From: Microvirga aerilata
Lineage (GTDB): Bacteria > Pseudomonadota > Alphaproteobacteria > Rhizobiales > Beijerinckiaceae
DNA: 64,000 nucleotides
NCBI RefSeq assembly: GCF_016743775.1
Contig: NZ_JAEQMY010000009.1
Coordinates: 1-64,000 of the forward strand
Reading direction: 5' to 3'
Part shown: positions 35,784 to 42,406 of the stretch, one piece after another
Position numbering within the stretch: position 1 is the first letter of the stretch
How the letters are laid out: each line of letters opens with the position of its first letter
Notes under the pieces: model-generated
The model's input: the letters and a program-made list of their open reading frames with translations, nothing else
Database searches by the model: none
What the model was told of the DNA's origin: nothing
Program-made: the position numbers and the translations under genes

Positions 35784-37232
35784 TCAGATGACGGCGAAGT
35801 CCTTATACGTAAGGGGAAGGTTCTTCTTGATCACTGCGAAATCAACGGCAGCCTTGGACCCTGAGCCGTCGGCATCGTAGGACAGAACGCCCGTCTTCTT
35901 GTTGTAGATGATGTAGTCATCCTTGTCCTGGGCCTTGTCGGCAATCTTGAAGTAGGATGCCTTGAGCTTAGAAGGGTTATCCTCAGTCCCCTTTTTTCCA
36001 AGCTTCTTGAAGATGCCGTTCTCCAGCCAGATCGTGTCGTCTTTTACCTTGAAATCGACGATGGTGTCCTTGTTGGTTCTTTTGTTCGGCGTCGTGCTGA
36101 AGACGAAGAAGTCCTTGCCGCCCCCTCCGGTGAGCTTGTTCGCGGCGCTGTTTCCAATCAGATAGTCGCTGCCGAAGCCGCCAATCGCATTCTCGATGAC
36201 CGCCCCCTTGGCGATGGTGAAGCCACCGGCGACGTTGATATGCTTGGAGATGAAGCCGCCGGCGTTCGGATCACCATTCGCCAGGGTAGCGGCCCGCAAG
36301 TCGATGACCACGCTCCAGATCGCGCCTCGAGCAGTGATCGTATCGTTGCCGCCGGCATCCCAGATGCAGGTCCAACCCGTGGCCCTGCCGACGCCCCACT
36401 CCTCGTCCCAGTCGTTGTATGTGGGCAGCTCGTAAACGTTGTTGCCAGTGGCCGTCGTCATGTTGGCGCCGTAGATCGCCTGAAGGGCAGCGATGTCGAA
36501 CGCCCCGAAGCTCTTCATGGAGCCCCATTTGCCGTTCGGATGCCCGGTATTCTGAAAGCTCCAGTTACCCGACATGACGGTGAAGGGCGCCTGGTTGAGG
36601 CCGAACAGGCCAGGGTCGTTCTCACCATTTATACCAGGAAACTCGGCATGGGCCTGCCGCAGGCCGAGCGCCTTGCCGACCATGTTCAGGAGCATCGTGT
36701 AGCCCATGCCGCCAGGGTGCGAGCGATCCCACGCGTCCCCGAAGTAGACGCTATGGTAGAGCCAAGATTGGGTTCGGTTGGCCTCAAAGCTCTCCTGCGG
36801 GGTGTCGGCATCCGTCCAGATCCCGCCACTTCCCCAAAACTCTATATGAGTTTTCCAGAGAACCACATTCGCGGCACTTGCAGGCCGGTCGGTGTCACCG
36901 AACACAGGATCAATATCGAAGTTGATCTGCGCAACTGCGGAAGCGTTCGCCAGTGCGTTTATGATCGGCACTGCGTCTATATCCCGATAATCGCCTACGA
37001 TCCACTCCCGTGGGTCGGTTGGTCCCCAGTCTGCGAGATAGGACTTCCCATCAGAGTTAGTCTTTGGAAGCACCCCGCCATGGTGTGCTATCGATCCCGG
37101 GCGGTCATAATCCAAGCCAAAATCGAACGTGATCGGCCCGGTGCTCATGTCCCAAACCGCGCCACCCGCAACCAGCGCGTCAATGTAAGCGCTGCCGTAG
37201 CCTGTGCCTGAAATCGTGCGAAAGCCTGCCAT
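35784..37232 (-). CDS. serralysin-like (M10) RTX protein with destroyed zinc site (pseudo-protease)
   Basis: A 482-residue paralogue of the neighbouring serralysin-like protein. It keeps the overall fold marks (FDIAALQAIYGANM, GGFISKHINVAGGFTIAKG, RTX repeats of which three nonapeptides remain: GGFGSDYLI, GNSAANKLT, GGGGKDFFV) and the C-terminal DFAVI export-type end. The zinc motif aligned to HELGHGLGLAH reads NMVGKALGLRQ (residues 183-193), so all three His and the catalytic Glu are gone, and the Met-turn Tyr is Gly (VMSG, 219-222). The frame is intact. GC is near 50% by hand count, lower than neighbours. Likely secreted, non-proteolytic. Confidence 0.85.
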   Translation of the reverse strand: MAGFRTISGTGYGSAYIDALVAGGAVWDMSTGPITFDFGLDYDRPGSIAHHGGVLPKTNSDGKSYLADWGPTDPREWIVGDYRDIDAVPIINALANASAVAQINFDIDPVFGDTDRPASAANVVLWKTHIEFWGSGGIWTDADTPQESFEANRTQSWLYHSVYFGDAWDRSHPGGMGYTMLLNMVGKALGLRQAHAEFPGINGENDPGLFGLNQAPFTVMSGNWSFQNTGHPNGKWGSMKSFGAFDIAALQAIYGANMTTATGNNVYELPTYNDWDEEWGVGRATGWTCIWDAGGNDTITARGAIWSVVIDLRAATLANGDPNAGGFISKHINVAGGFTIAKGAVIENAIGGFGSDYLIGNSAANKLTGGGGKDFFVFSTTPNKRTNKDTIVDFKVKDDTIWLENGIFKKLGKKGTEDNPSKLKASYFKIADKAQDKDDYIIYNKKTGVLSYDADGSGSKAAVDFAVIKKNLPLTYKDFAVI

Positions 37233-37290
37233 TTACGATTCACCCAGTTAACGTACACAAACCTTTTATACAAAATTACGTTACAGACAA

Positions 37291-37310
37291 GATGTGCTAA
37301 GGCGCACATC
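37291..37310. repeat. hairpin upstream of the pseudo-serralysin gene
   Basis: GATGTGC (37291-37297) and GCACATC (37304-37310) form perfect 7-bp arms with a 6-base loop, 59-78 bp upstream of the start codon. It may be a regulatory site or a transcript structure in the AT-rich 244-bp space between the two serralysin-like genes. Confidence 0.45.
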
Positions 37311-37332
37311 CCATAGCTGCGACAAGCAATGA

Positions 37333-37350
37333 ACACGCCGACCGGCGTGT
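37333..37350. terminator. possible terminator hairpin after the serralysin gene
   Basis: ACACGCC and GGCGTGT form perfect 7-bp arms with a 4-base loop (GACC), about 127 bp downstream of the serralysin stop on the minus strand. There is no U-run, so function as a terminator is weakly supported. Confidence 0.3.
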
Positions 37351-37476
37351 CGACCCTAGAGGGATGCACGATGATTGGAAGCATAGACGGGGGCGGCTCT
37401 AGAGGCTAACCTTCTGGGTGCTGCCCTTCCCCGTCACAAAACGGTTCATGCCGGCGTCGAGGCTGCCAGGAGCAGT

Positions 37477-38892
37477 CTAAACCACGAAGAAATCGTTGTG
37501 CGTCATCGCAAGGCCCTTCTTCAGGGTGGCGATCTCGACAGGCTTGTATTTGGAGCCGGAGCCGTCAGCATCGTAAAGGAGCACGCCCTTCTTGCTGTCG
37601 TAGATGATCCGGTCCTCCCGGTCCTTCGCCTTGGACGCCTTGACGAACATGTCCTTCTTGAACTTCACCGGGCTGTCATAGGAGCCCCGCCCGAGCTTGA
37701 AGTCCTGATTGTCGAGCCAGATCGTGTCCGACGCGACGCTGTAGTCGGCAATCTGGTCCTTGTTCGAGGATTTGTTCGGCTTGGTGTCGAACACGAAGAA
37801 ATCCCGCCCCGCGCCGCCCCTCAGGACGTCGTTGCCGCCGTCGCCCCAAAGGATATCGCTGCCGGCATTGCCGATCAGCGTGTTGGCGGCCCAGTTGCCG
37901 ATCAGCTCGTCGGCTCCGCTTCCCCCGACCGCGTTCTCGATGATCACGCCGTTTGCAATCGTGAAGCCGCCGGCAACGCCGGTTTCATTGGAGATGAAGC
38001 CGCCGGCATTGGGATCGCCGGTTCGCAGGGTTGCCGGGCGAAGGTCGAGAACGACGGCTGAGGACGCATGGGCCGCGCTGAGCGTGTCCGATCCGCCCGC
38101 ATCCCAGATGCAGGACCACCCTTCTTCGCCCACATAGGGGCTCGAGGTCGGCAGCTCGTAGGTATCGTTGCCAAGAGCCGTCGACATGTTCGCACCATAA
38201 AGCGCCTGCAGGGCCGCGATGTCGAAGGCGCCGAGGCCTCCTTGGGCGCCGAAGGTCTTGTCGTAGGTGCTCCCGTCCCATCCGGCATTGTAGGACATGA
38301 CTGTCCAGACGCCCTGGTTCAGGGCGTGATCGCCCCTTGAGCCTGCCTCCGTCACGCCCGGGAAGTTGGACGCGCCCCACTCGGTTCCCCCATCATGCGG
38401 GTGAGCCAGGCCCAGGCCATGCCCTAACTCGTGAATGATGGTATGCCGACCGTCACCGCCGAAGGCGAGGCTGTCCCATGACGGTGCCAGGGGATTGAAA
38501 AAGCCCCAGAGCTGGCTGTTGCCCTGATCTGCGACCGGCACTTCATGGTAACCGGCCGTATCGGCTCCGAGATCGGTCTTCCACCAGACGATATCTGCGT
38601 GAGCCGCCGAAGCGGCCGCCTCGAACTGCAACCCGCAAACGCTCTCGTAAACTCTTACGACTTCGTCGAAGACCGCATATTCATGGTCGAGCCAATCGTA
38701 GAACCCGGTATTCCCGTCAACGATGTCGCTGTACCCGTGAACGGCCTCTGCCTTGTCGTAATCCTCGGCCTGACCGAACCAAACCTTGATCGTTCCGTTC
38801 GCCATGCTCCAGGCGGCACCGCCCCAGATGAGGGAATCCGTATAGACGTTGCCATAGCCATGGCCCGGAACGTCGTGTCGAATGATAGCCAT
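37477..38892 (-). CDS. serralysin-like M10 metallopeptidase with RTX repeats
   Basis: A 471-residue secreted zinc protease. HELGHGLGLAH at residues 154-164 gives the three His ligands and catalytic Glu155; VMSY at 198-201 is the Met-turn with the serralysin Tyr. Five glycine-rich RTX nonapeptides (GGSGADELI to GGAGRDFFV, about 320-365) bind calcium. There is no N-terminal signal; the C-terminal 100 residues ending DFFVV are the expected type I secretion signal. No ABC/HlyD/TolC export genes are in the window. ATG 38892 has GGA six bases upstream. Confidence 0.9.
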   Translation of the reverse strand: MAIIRHDVPGHGYGNVYTDSLIWGGAAWSMANGTIKVWFGQAEDYDKAEAVHGYSDIVDGNTGFYDWLDHEYAVFDEVVRVYESVCGLQFEAAASAAHADIVWWKTDLGADTAGYHEVPVADQGNSQLWGFFNPLAPSWDSLAFGGDGRHTIIHELGHGLGLAHPHDGGTEWGASNFPGVTEAGSRGDHALNQGVWTVMSYNAGWDGSTYDKTFGAQGGLGAFDIAALQALYGANMSTALGNDTYELPTSSPYVGEEGWSCIWDAGGSDTLSAAHASSAVVLDLRPATLRTGDPNAGGFISNETGVAGGFTIANGVIIENAVGGSGADELIGNWAANTLIGNAGSDILWGDGGNDVLRGGAGRDFFVFDTKPNKSSNKDQIADYSVASDTIWLDNQDFKLGRGSYDSPVKFKKDMFVKASKAKDREDRIIYDSKKGVLLYDADGSGSKYKPVEIATLKKGLAMTHNDFFVV

Positions 38893-38923
38893 GGCATCCT
38901 CGCCTGAGATCTCGTGTGCATGA

Positions 38924-38950
38924 GTTATAATACTTCATTTCACGACTCAA
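38924..38950 (-). promoter_or_regulatory. candidate promoter of the serralysin gene
   Basis: Read on the minus strand, TTGAGT (38950-38945) and TATAAC (38929-38924) are 15 bp apart in an AT-rich stretch just upstream of the serralysin start. The spacing is shorter than ideal, so this is tentative. Confidence 0.35.
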
Positions 38951-38978
38951 AGTGCAGAAATGCACAAACCGAGGTCGT

Positions 38979-40220
38979 TCAGGTCTGCCCCGGCTTCAGC
39001 TTGTAGAAGATGTGGCGTCCGATCACGTCCATCTTCTTCAGGCGACGGGCCCAGCCGGGGCGGACGTAGTTGGCGTGGTAGTGGGTAGCTCCCCCAACGT
39101 CAGCCAAGTAGGTCTTGCCTTCGAGAACGGCGCTGGCGACGCGCGTTGCGCGCTCCCATGAGTCGGTGTCGCGAATGCGCAGGGCCTTGCCTTCGCAGGC
39201 GAAGGTGAACTGGCAGGCCAAGTGGCGATGACGGTTCTGGTACACCACGCCGCAGATGGTGGAAGGATAGAGCCCGCTCTTCATCCGGTTCAGGATCACC
39301 TGCGCGACGGCCGCCTGTCCTTCCTCGGGCTCGCTGCGGGCCTCGAAATAGACGGCTTCGGCCAGGCAGCGCTGCTCCTTGCCCAGGTTGTCCGGGTCGA
39401 TCAGATCCGCATAGCGTGGGCGATCCGGGTCGCCGGACTTCGGCATCACCGTCATATCGCCGTAGCCCCCGCGGTCGAGGCGCGGGGACTGCAGGGACAC
39501 GGGAGCTGCCGCGATCTCGATGGGGGTCGCCTCGACAGGGGCCGGCGTGGTCGAGGACAAGGTGACCGCGCGCTTGACCATGGGGGTCGTGGGGCTTGCC
39601 GACGCACCCGTCGACCCGGCTGCCGCCGCCGCAGGCGATTGAACCGAGGTGGCCTGGCGCGTCGTGGTGAACTCGGGAGCCTCCCAGGGCTCGAAAGCCT
39701 GCTCCAGTTCAGGCCCTTCGACCTGCCCCTCCATCAGGACTGTCGGGGGCAGAAGGTTCTCGTCCCGGCTGTAGAGGAGCCGCGCGCTACCCGCCTGATC
39801 GAGCACCGAGCGCAACTGCCCTGCCCGCCGAGACAGGGTGGCCTGGGGCGCCACCAGGGGGTTGCCCTTGAGGGCGCGGTCGACCACCGCCTCCGTGCCT
39901 GCATCGGCCTTGCGGTCGGCTTTCAAGGGAGCGCCGTCGGAGGCCTCATCGGGCAGGTCGTACCGAGGCAGGGAGCGTAGAATATCGCGCTCGATCCCGA
40001 GCCTGCCGCCGGCGAGGGAGGCGCCCGTGGGAGGGATGAGAGCCGTATCGGTCAGGCGGCCTGCGGCGCTGCGCGCCGCAAAGCTCACGCCGGAATGAAG
40101 ATCGTTGCTGGCGGATGCCGTGAACGAGATCAGAAGCCCCGTTGCCAGTGCCCAGGGGGCCACGGTGGCGCAGATCCATTTCACCCGAGATCGACGAGAC
40201 CGAAGACGCACGCGCAACAC
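38979..40220 (-). CDS. SleB-type cell wall hydrolase
   Basis: A 413-residue envelope protein. A basic N-terminus and hydrophobic segment (WICATVAPWALATGLLISFT) form an uncleaved or cleaved export signal; residues 45-275 are a low-complexity Pro/Ala/Thr-rich region; the C-terminal 130 residues are a Hydrolase_2/SleB domain (EAVYFEARSEPEEGQAAVAQ, VILNRM, ATHYHANYVRPGW) that cleaves peptidoglycan in the cortex-lytic SleB/CwlJ family. The start codon is GTG at 40220, uncertain. It lies 86 bp upstream of the serralysin genes on the same strand. Confidence 0.85.
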   Translation of the reverse strand: MLRVRLRSRRSRVKWICATVAPWALATGLLISFTASASNDLHSGVSFAARSAAGRLTDTALIPPTGASLAGGRLGIERDILRSLPRYDLPDEASDGAPLKADRKADAGTEAVVDRALKGNPLVAPQATLSRRAGQLRSVLDQAGSARLLYSRDENLLPPTVLMEGQVEGPELEQAFEPWEAPEFTTTRQATSVQSPAAAAAGSTGASASPTTPMVKRAVTLSSTTPAPVEATPIEIAAAPVSLQSPRLDRGGYGDMTVMPKSGDPDRPRYADLIDPDNLGKEQRCLAEAVYFEARSEPEEGQAAVAQVILNRMKSGLYPSTICGVVYQNRHRHLACQFTFACEGKALRIRDTDSWERATRVASAVLEGKTYLADVGGATHYHANYVRPGWARRLKKMDVIGRHIFYKLKPGQT

Positions 40221-40320
40221 CCTGCAAAAACTAAAACAATCCGAAGCATCCAGCAGGACGGCTCCGACGCCTTAAAGTTATCGCGGGTTAAGGTTGATGG
40301 GTGGTTAAGAGGAGTTCCTC

Positions 40321-41166
40321 TCACCGGGCCGCAGCTGCGGTGGCCTGGCGCTTCCCGGCCAGCTGCCTCAGCAACCGGGCGCTCTCGGGATCGGCGGGAA
40401 AGAAGGCCTCGATGGCCAGTTCCGACAGGGTGACGTCCACCGGCGTGCCGAAGATCGTGGTGGTGCTGAACAGGGTGAGCACGCCCTCGTCGGTGGTCAG
40501 CTGGAGCGGCACGACGATGCCCGCGTAGTCATGGCATGTCGTCGTGGCGCGGGCGGCATCGGGCGTCGGATAGGACCGCAGCTCCTCGGCAAGCCCCCCC
40601 AGAACCGCATCGCCCGTCGCGTCCACCTGACGCTGCAGGCGGTGAACAAGATGGTTGCGCCACTCGGTGAAGTTCACGATGCGGCGCGCCAATCCCGCCG
40701 GATGAACGCTCAGGCGCAGCACATTCACCGGCGGCTTCATCAGGGCCGGATCCACATCGCCGATCAGGGACACGAGAGCCTCGTTAGCGGACACCAGCGA
40801 CCAATGCCGGTCGACCGCAAGCGCCGGATAGGGATCGTGCCCTTTGAGCACGAGATCCACCGCCTGTCGCATGCTCCCGAGGGCCGGATCGTCCAGCGAG
40901 CGCTCCGAATAGACCGGTGCGAAGCCCGCCGCCACCAGCATGATGTTGCGTTCGCGCAGGGGCATGTCGAGCTTTTCCGCCAGCAGCAGCACCATCTCGC
41001 GGCTCGGCTGCGAGCGGCCGGTTTCGAGGAAGCTCAGGTGCCGCGTGGAGATCTCGGCATCGAGAGCCAGGTCCATCTGGCTGAGGCGCCGGCGCTGGCG
41101 CCATTCGCGCAGGTAGTCGCCTACATGCGGGGTGCTGTTCACGGGTTGAGGGCTTGCGGTTTTCAT
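40321..41166 (-). CDS. XRE-family regulator with MmyB-like ligand-binding domain
   Basis: A 281-residue regulator. Residues 15-75 form a Cro/CI-type HTH (LREWRQRRRLSQMDLALDAE, STRHLSFLETGRSQPSREM); the rest is the MmyB-like, PAS-related domain (HWSLVSANEALVSLIG, PPVNVLRLSVHPAGLA). Relatives of this group may bind fatty-acid-like ligands. The ATG at 41166 is preferred to 41202 because the latter adds a tail without homology. Divergent from the membrane protein at 41293, its likely target. Confidence 0.85.
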   Translation of the reverse strand: MKTASPQPVNSTPHVGDYLREWRQRRRLSQMDLALDAEISTRHLSFLETGRSQPSREMVLLLAEKLDMPLRERNIMLVAAGFAPVYSERSLDDPALGSMRQAVDLVLKGHDPYPALAVDRHWSLVSANEALVSLIGDVDPALMKPPVNVLRLSVHPAGLARRIVNFTEWRNHLVHRLQRQVDATGDAVLGGLAEELRSYPTPDAARATTTCHDYAGIVVPLQLTTDEGVLTLFSTTTIFGTPVDVTLSELAIEAFFPADPESARLLRQLAGKRQATAAAAR

Positions 41167-41203
41167 GGGCGGACCATAACGCGACGCCGGCGGATGTTCC
41201 ATG

Positions 41204-41270
41204 ACCTCGGAGGTAATCGACCGCGCTCAGAGCCTGCGCAATCCTTTGTCCAAGGTTGATGGCCTCAACC
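41204..41270. promoter_or_regulatory. candidate operators in the XRE/membrane-protein divergent region
   Basis: Two palindromes sit in the 126-bp space: ACCTCGGAGGT (41204-41214) and GGTTGA-TGGCC-TCAACC (41254-41270, perfect 6-bp arms). Either could be the binding site of the adjacent XRE regulator; neither is proven. Confidence 0.4.
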
Positions 41271-41292
41271 GGTGAATCACAAGGAGCCAGCC

Positions 41293-41694
41293 ATGATGAC
41301 GATCCATTCCTCCCCGCTTCTCCGCCAAGCCCTCGTGGCGGATGCCACCACCAGCGCCGCCTTCGGGCTGCTGATGCTGATCGGCGCCGGGCCGTTGAGC
41401 GGCATTCTCGGTTTGCCGGAAATGCTCCTGCGCATCGCGGGAGCGCTCCTCCTGCCCTACTCCGCCTTCATCGGCTGGCTGGGCATCCGCGAGCAGATCG
41501 GGAAGCCCGTCGCCTGGGCGGTGGTGCTGGGCAACGCCCTCTGGGTGGCCGACAGCCTGCTGCTTCTGGTGAGCGGCTGGGTGCAGCCGACGAGCGCGGG
41601 CTATGCCTTCGTGATCGCGCAGGCGCTCGTGGTGCTGATGTATGCGGAGTTCCAATATGTGGGACTGCGTCGGTCAACGGAAGCGATGGCGTGA
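41293..41694 (+). CDS. small four-helix membrane protein
   Basis: A 133-residue protein with four predicted transmembrane helices (AAFGLLMLIGAGPLSGILG, IAGALLLPYSAFIGWLG, AWAVVLGNALWVADSLLLL, AFVIAQALVVLMYAEF) and little outside them. I do not recognise a function. The ATG at 41293 has AAGGAG at optimal spacing; the earlier in-frame ATG at 41272 does not. Divergent from the XRE regulator, whose target it probably is. Confidence 0.75.
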   Translation: MMTIHSSPLLRQALVADATTSAAFGLLMLIGAGPLSGILGLPEMLLRIAGALLLPYSAFIGWLGIREQIGKPVAWAVVLGNALWVADSLLLLVSGWVQPTSAGYAFVIAQALVVLMYAEFQYVGLRRSTEAMA

Positions 41695-41713
41695 GATAGC
41701 GAGCGCCCCCTGT

Positions 41714-41744
41714 CATCCCGGACGGACAATGCCGATCCGGGATG
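41714..41744. repeat. palindromic repeat CATCCCGGA...TCCGGGATG
   Basis: Perfect 9-bp arms CATCCCGGA and TCCGGGATG in the convergent space between the membrane protein and GFA genes, where it may also end transcription from both sides. A second copy with the same extended core (ATCCCGGACGG and GCCGATCCGGGAT) is at 63949-63977. Confidence 0.65.
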
Positions 41745-41757
41745 GCGCTTTGGCGCC

Positions 41758-42114
41758 CTATCCCCTGGCATCCCGCCCGTTGAAGGGGATCGTCCTGAGG
41801 TCCGCCAGCTCCACCGTCTCCAGGCAGCGCACGTTGATCGCCGCCGTCGCCTCTCCGGTCGGCTGCTTGCCCTCGCCGAAAGGGGCGGCGCCGCAGGTGG
41901 AGCAGAAACGGTGCTGGATCGTATGCGTGTTGAAGGTGTAGGTGGAAAGATCCTCCTCGCCGCGGATTACCTTGAGGGCTCCGCGCGGCACGAAGGTCAG
42001 CAGGTAACCCTTCCGGCGGCAGATGGAGCAGTTGCATTCGATGACCTGCTCGAGATCCGTCTCGACCTCGAACGCCACCTTGCCGCAATGGCATGAGCCC
42101 GTGTGCAGCGCCAT
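41758..42114 (-). CDS. GFA family protein (glutathione-dependent formaldehyde-activating enzyme-like)
   Basis: A 118-residue CENP-V/GFA-fold protein. The zinc-binding cysteines are in GSCHCGKVAFEVE, ECNCSICRRKGY and RFCSTCGAAPFGEG. Family members bind S-hydroxymethylglutathione or simply zinc; activity of small paralogues like this is mostly untested. It starts 17 bp after the stop of the small membrane protein on the same strand. Confidence 0.9.
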   Translation of the reverse strand: MALHTGSCHCGKVAFEVETDLEQVIECNCSICRRKGYLLTFVPRGALKVIRGEEDLSTYTFNTHTIQHRFCSTCGAAPFGEGKQPTGEATAAINVRCLETVELADLRTIPFNGRDARG

Positions 42115-42131
42115 TTCCCGATCCCTCTACG

Positions 42132-42401
42132 CTAAGACCCCAAAGCCACCATCAGGGTCACGATCAGCCCCGCGCCGATCACGGCGACGAAGCGGTCCCC
42201 CATGGTGAGCGGCTCGGTCCTCCCCTGCGCGGCCAGCTGCCCGATCGCAAGATCGAGCAGCAGCGACACCGCGAAGGGCCAGGCCGCGGGCGGCAGGGCA
42301 AGCTCCTGCAGGTCTGGCCGCTGCCTCACGACGAGACCGATCGCGATGCCGGAGACCAGCACCGCGGCGATGTAGAGCAAGCGAGTGCGCGACAGGGCCA
42401 T
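42132..42401 (-). CDS. small membrane protein, 89 aa
   Basis: An 89-residue protein with three predicted helices (LLYIAAVLVSGIAIGLVV, WPFAVSLLLDLAIGQL, FVAVIGAGLIVTLMVAL). Not recognised. The ATG at 42401 lies only 5 bp after the ppdK stop codon, so it is probably the second cistron of the ppdK transcript. The high-GC coding bias agrees with a real gene. Confidence 0.7.
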   Translation of the reverse strand: MALSRTRLLYIAAVLVSGIAIGLVVRQRPDLQELALPPAAWPFAVSLLLDLAIGQLAAQGRTEPLTMGDRFVAVIGAGLIVTLMVALGS

Positions 42402-42406
42402 GTGCC

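Noticed and set aside
35784-37232. Considering the second serralysin-like gene a pseudogene
   Set aside because: The frame is open over 482 codons, with a start, an intact RTX block and an intact C-terminal signal, so it is more likely a working non-enzymatic protein than a decaying gene.
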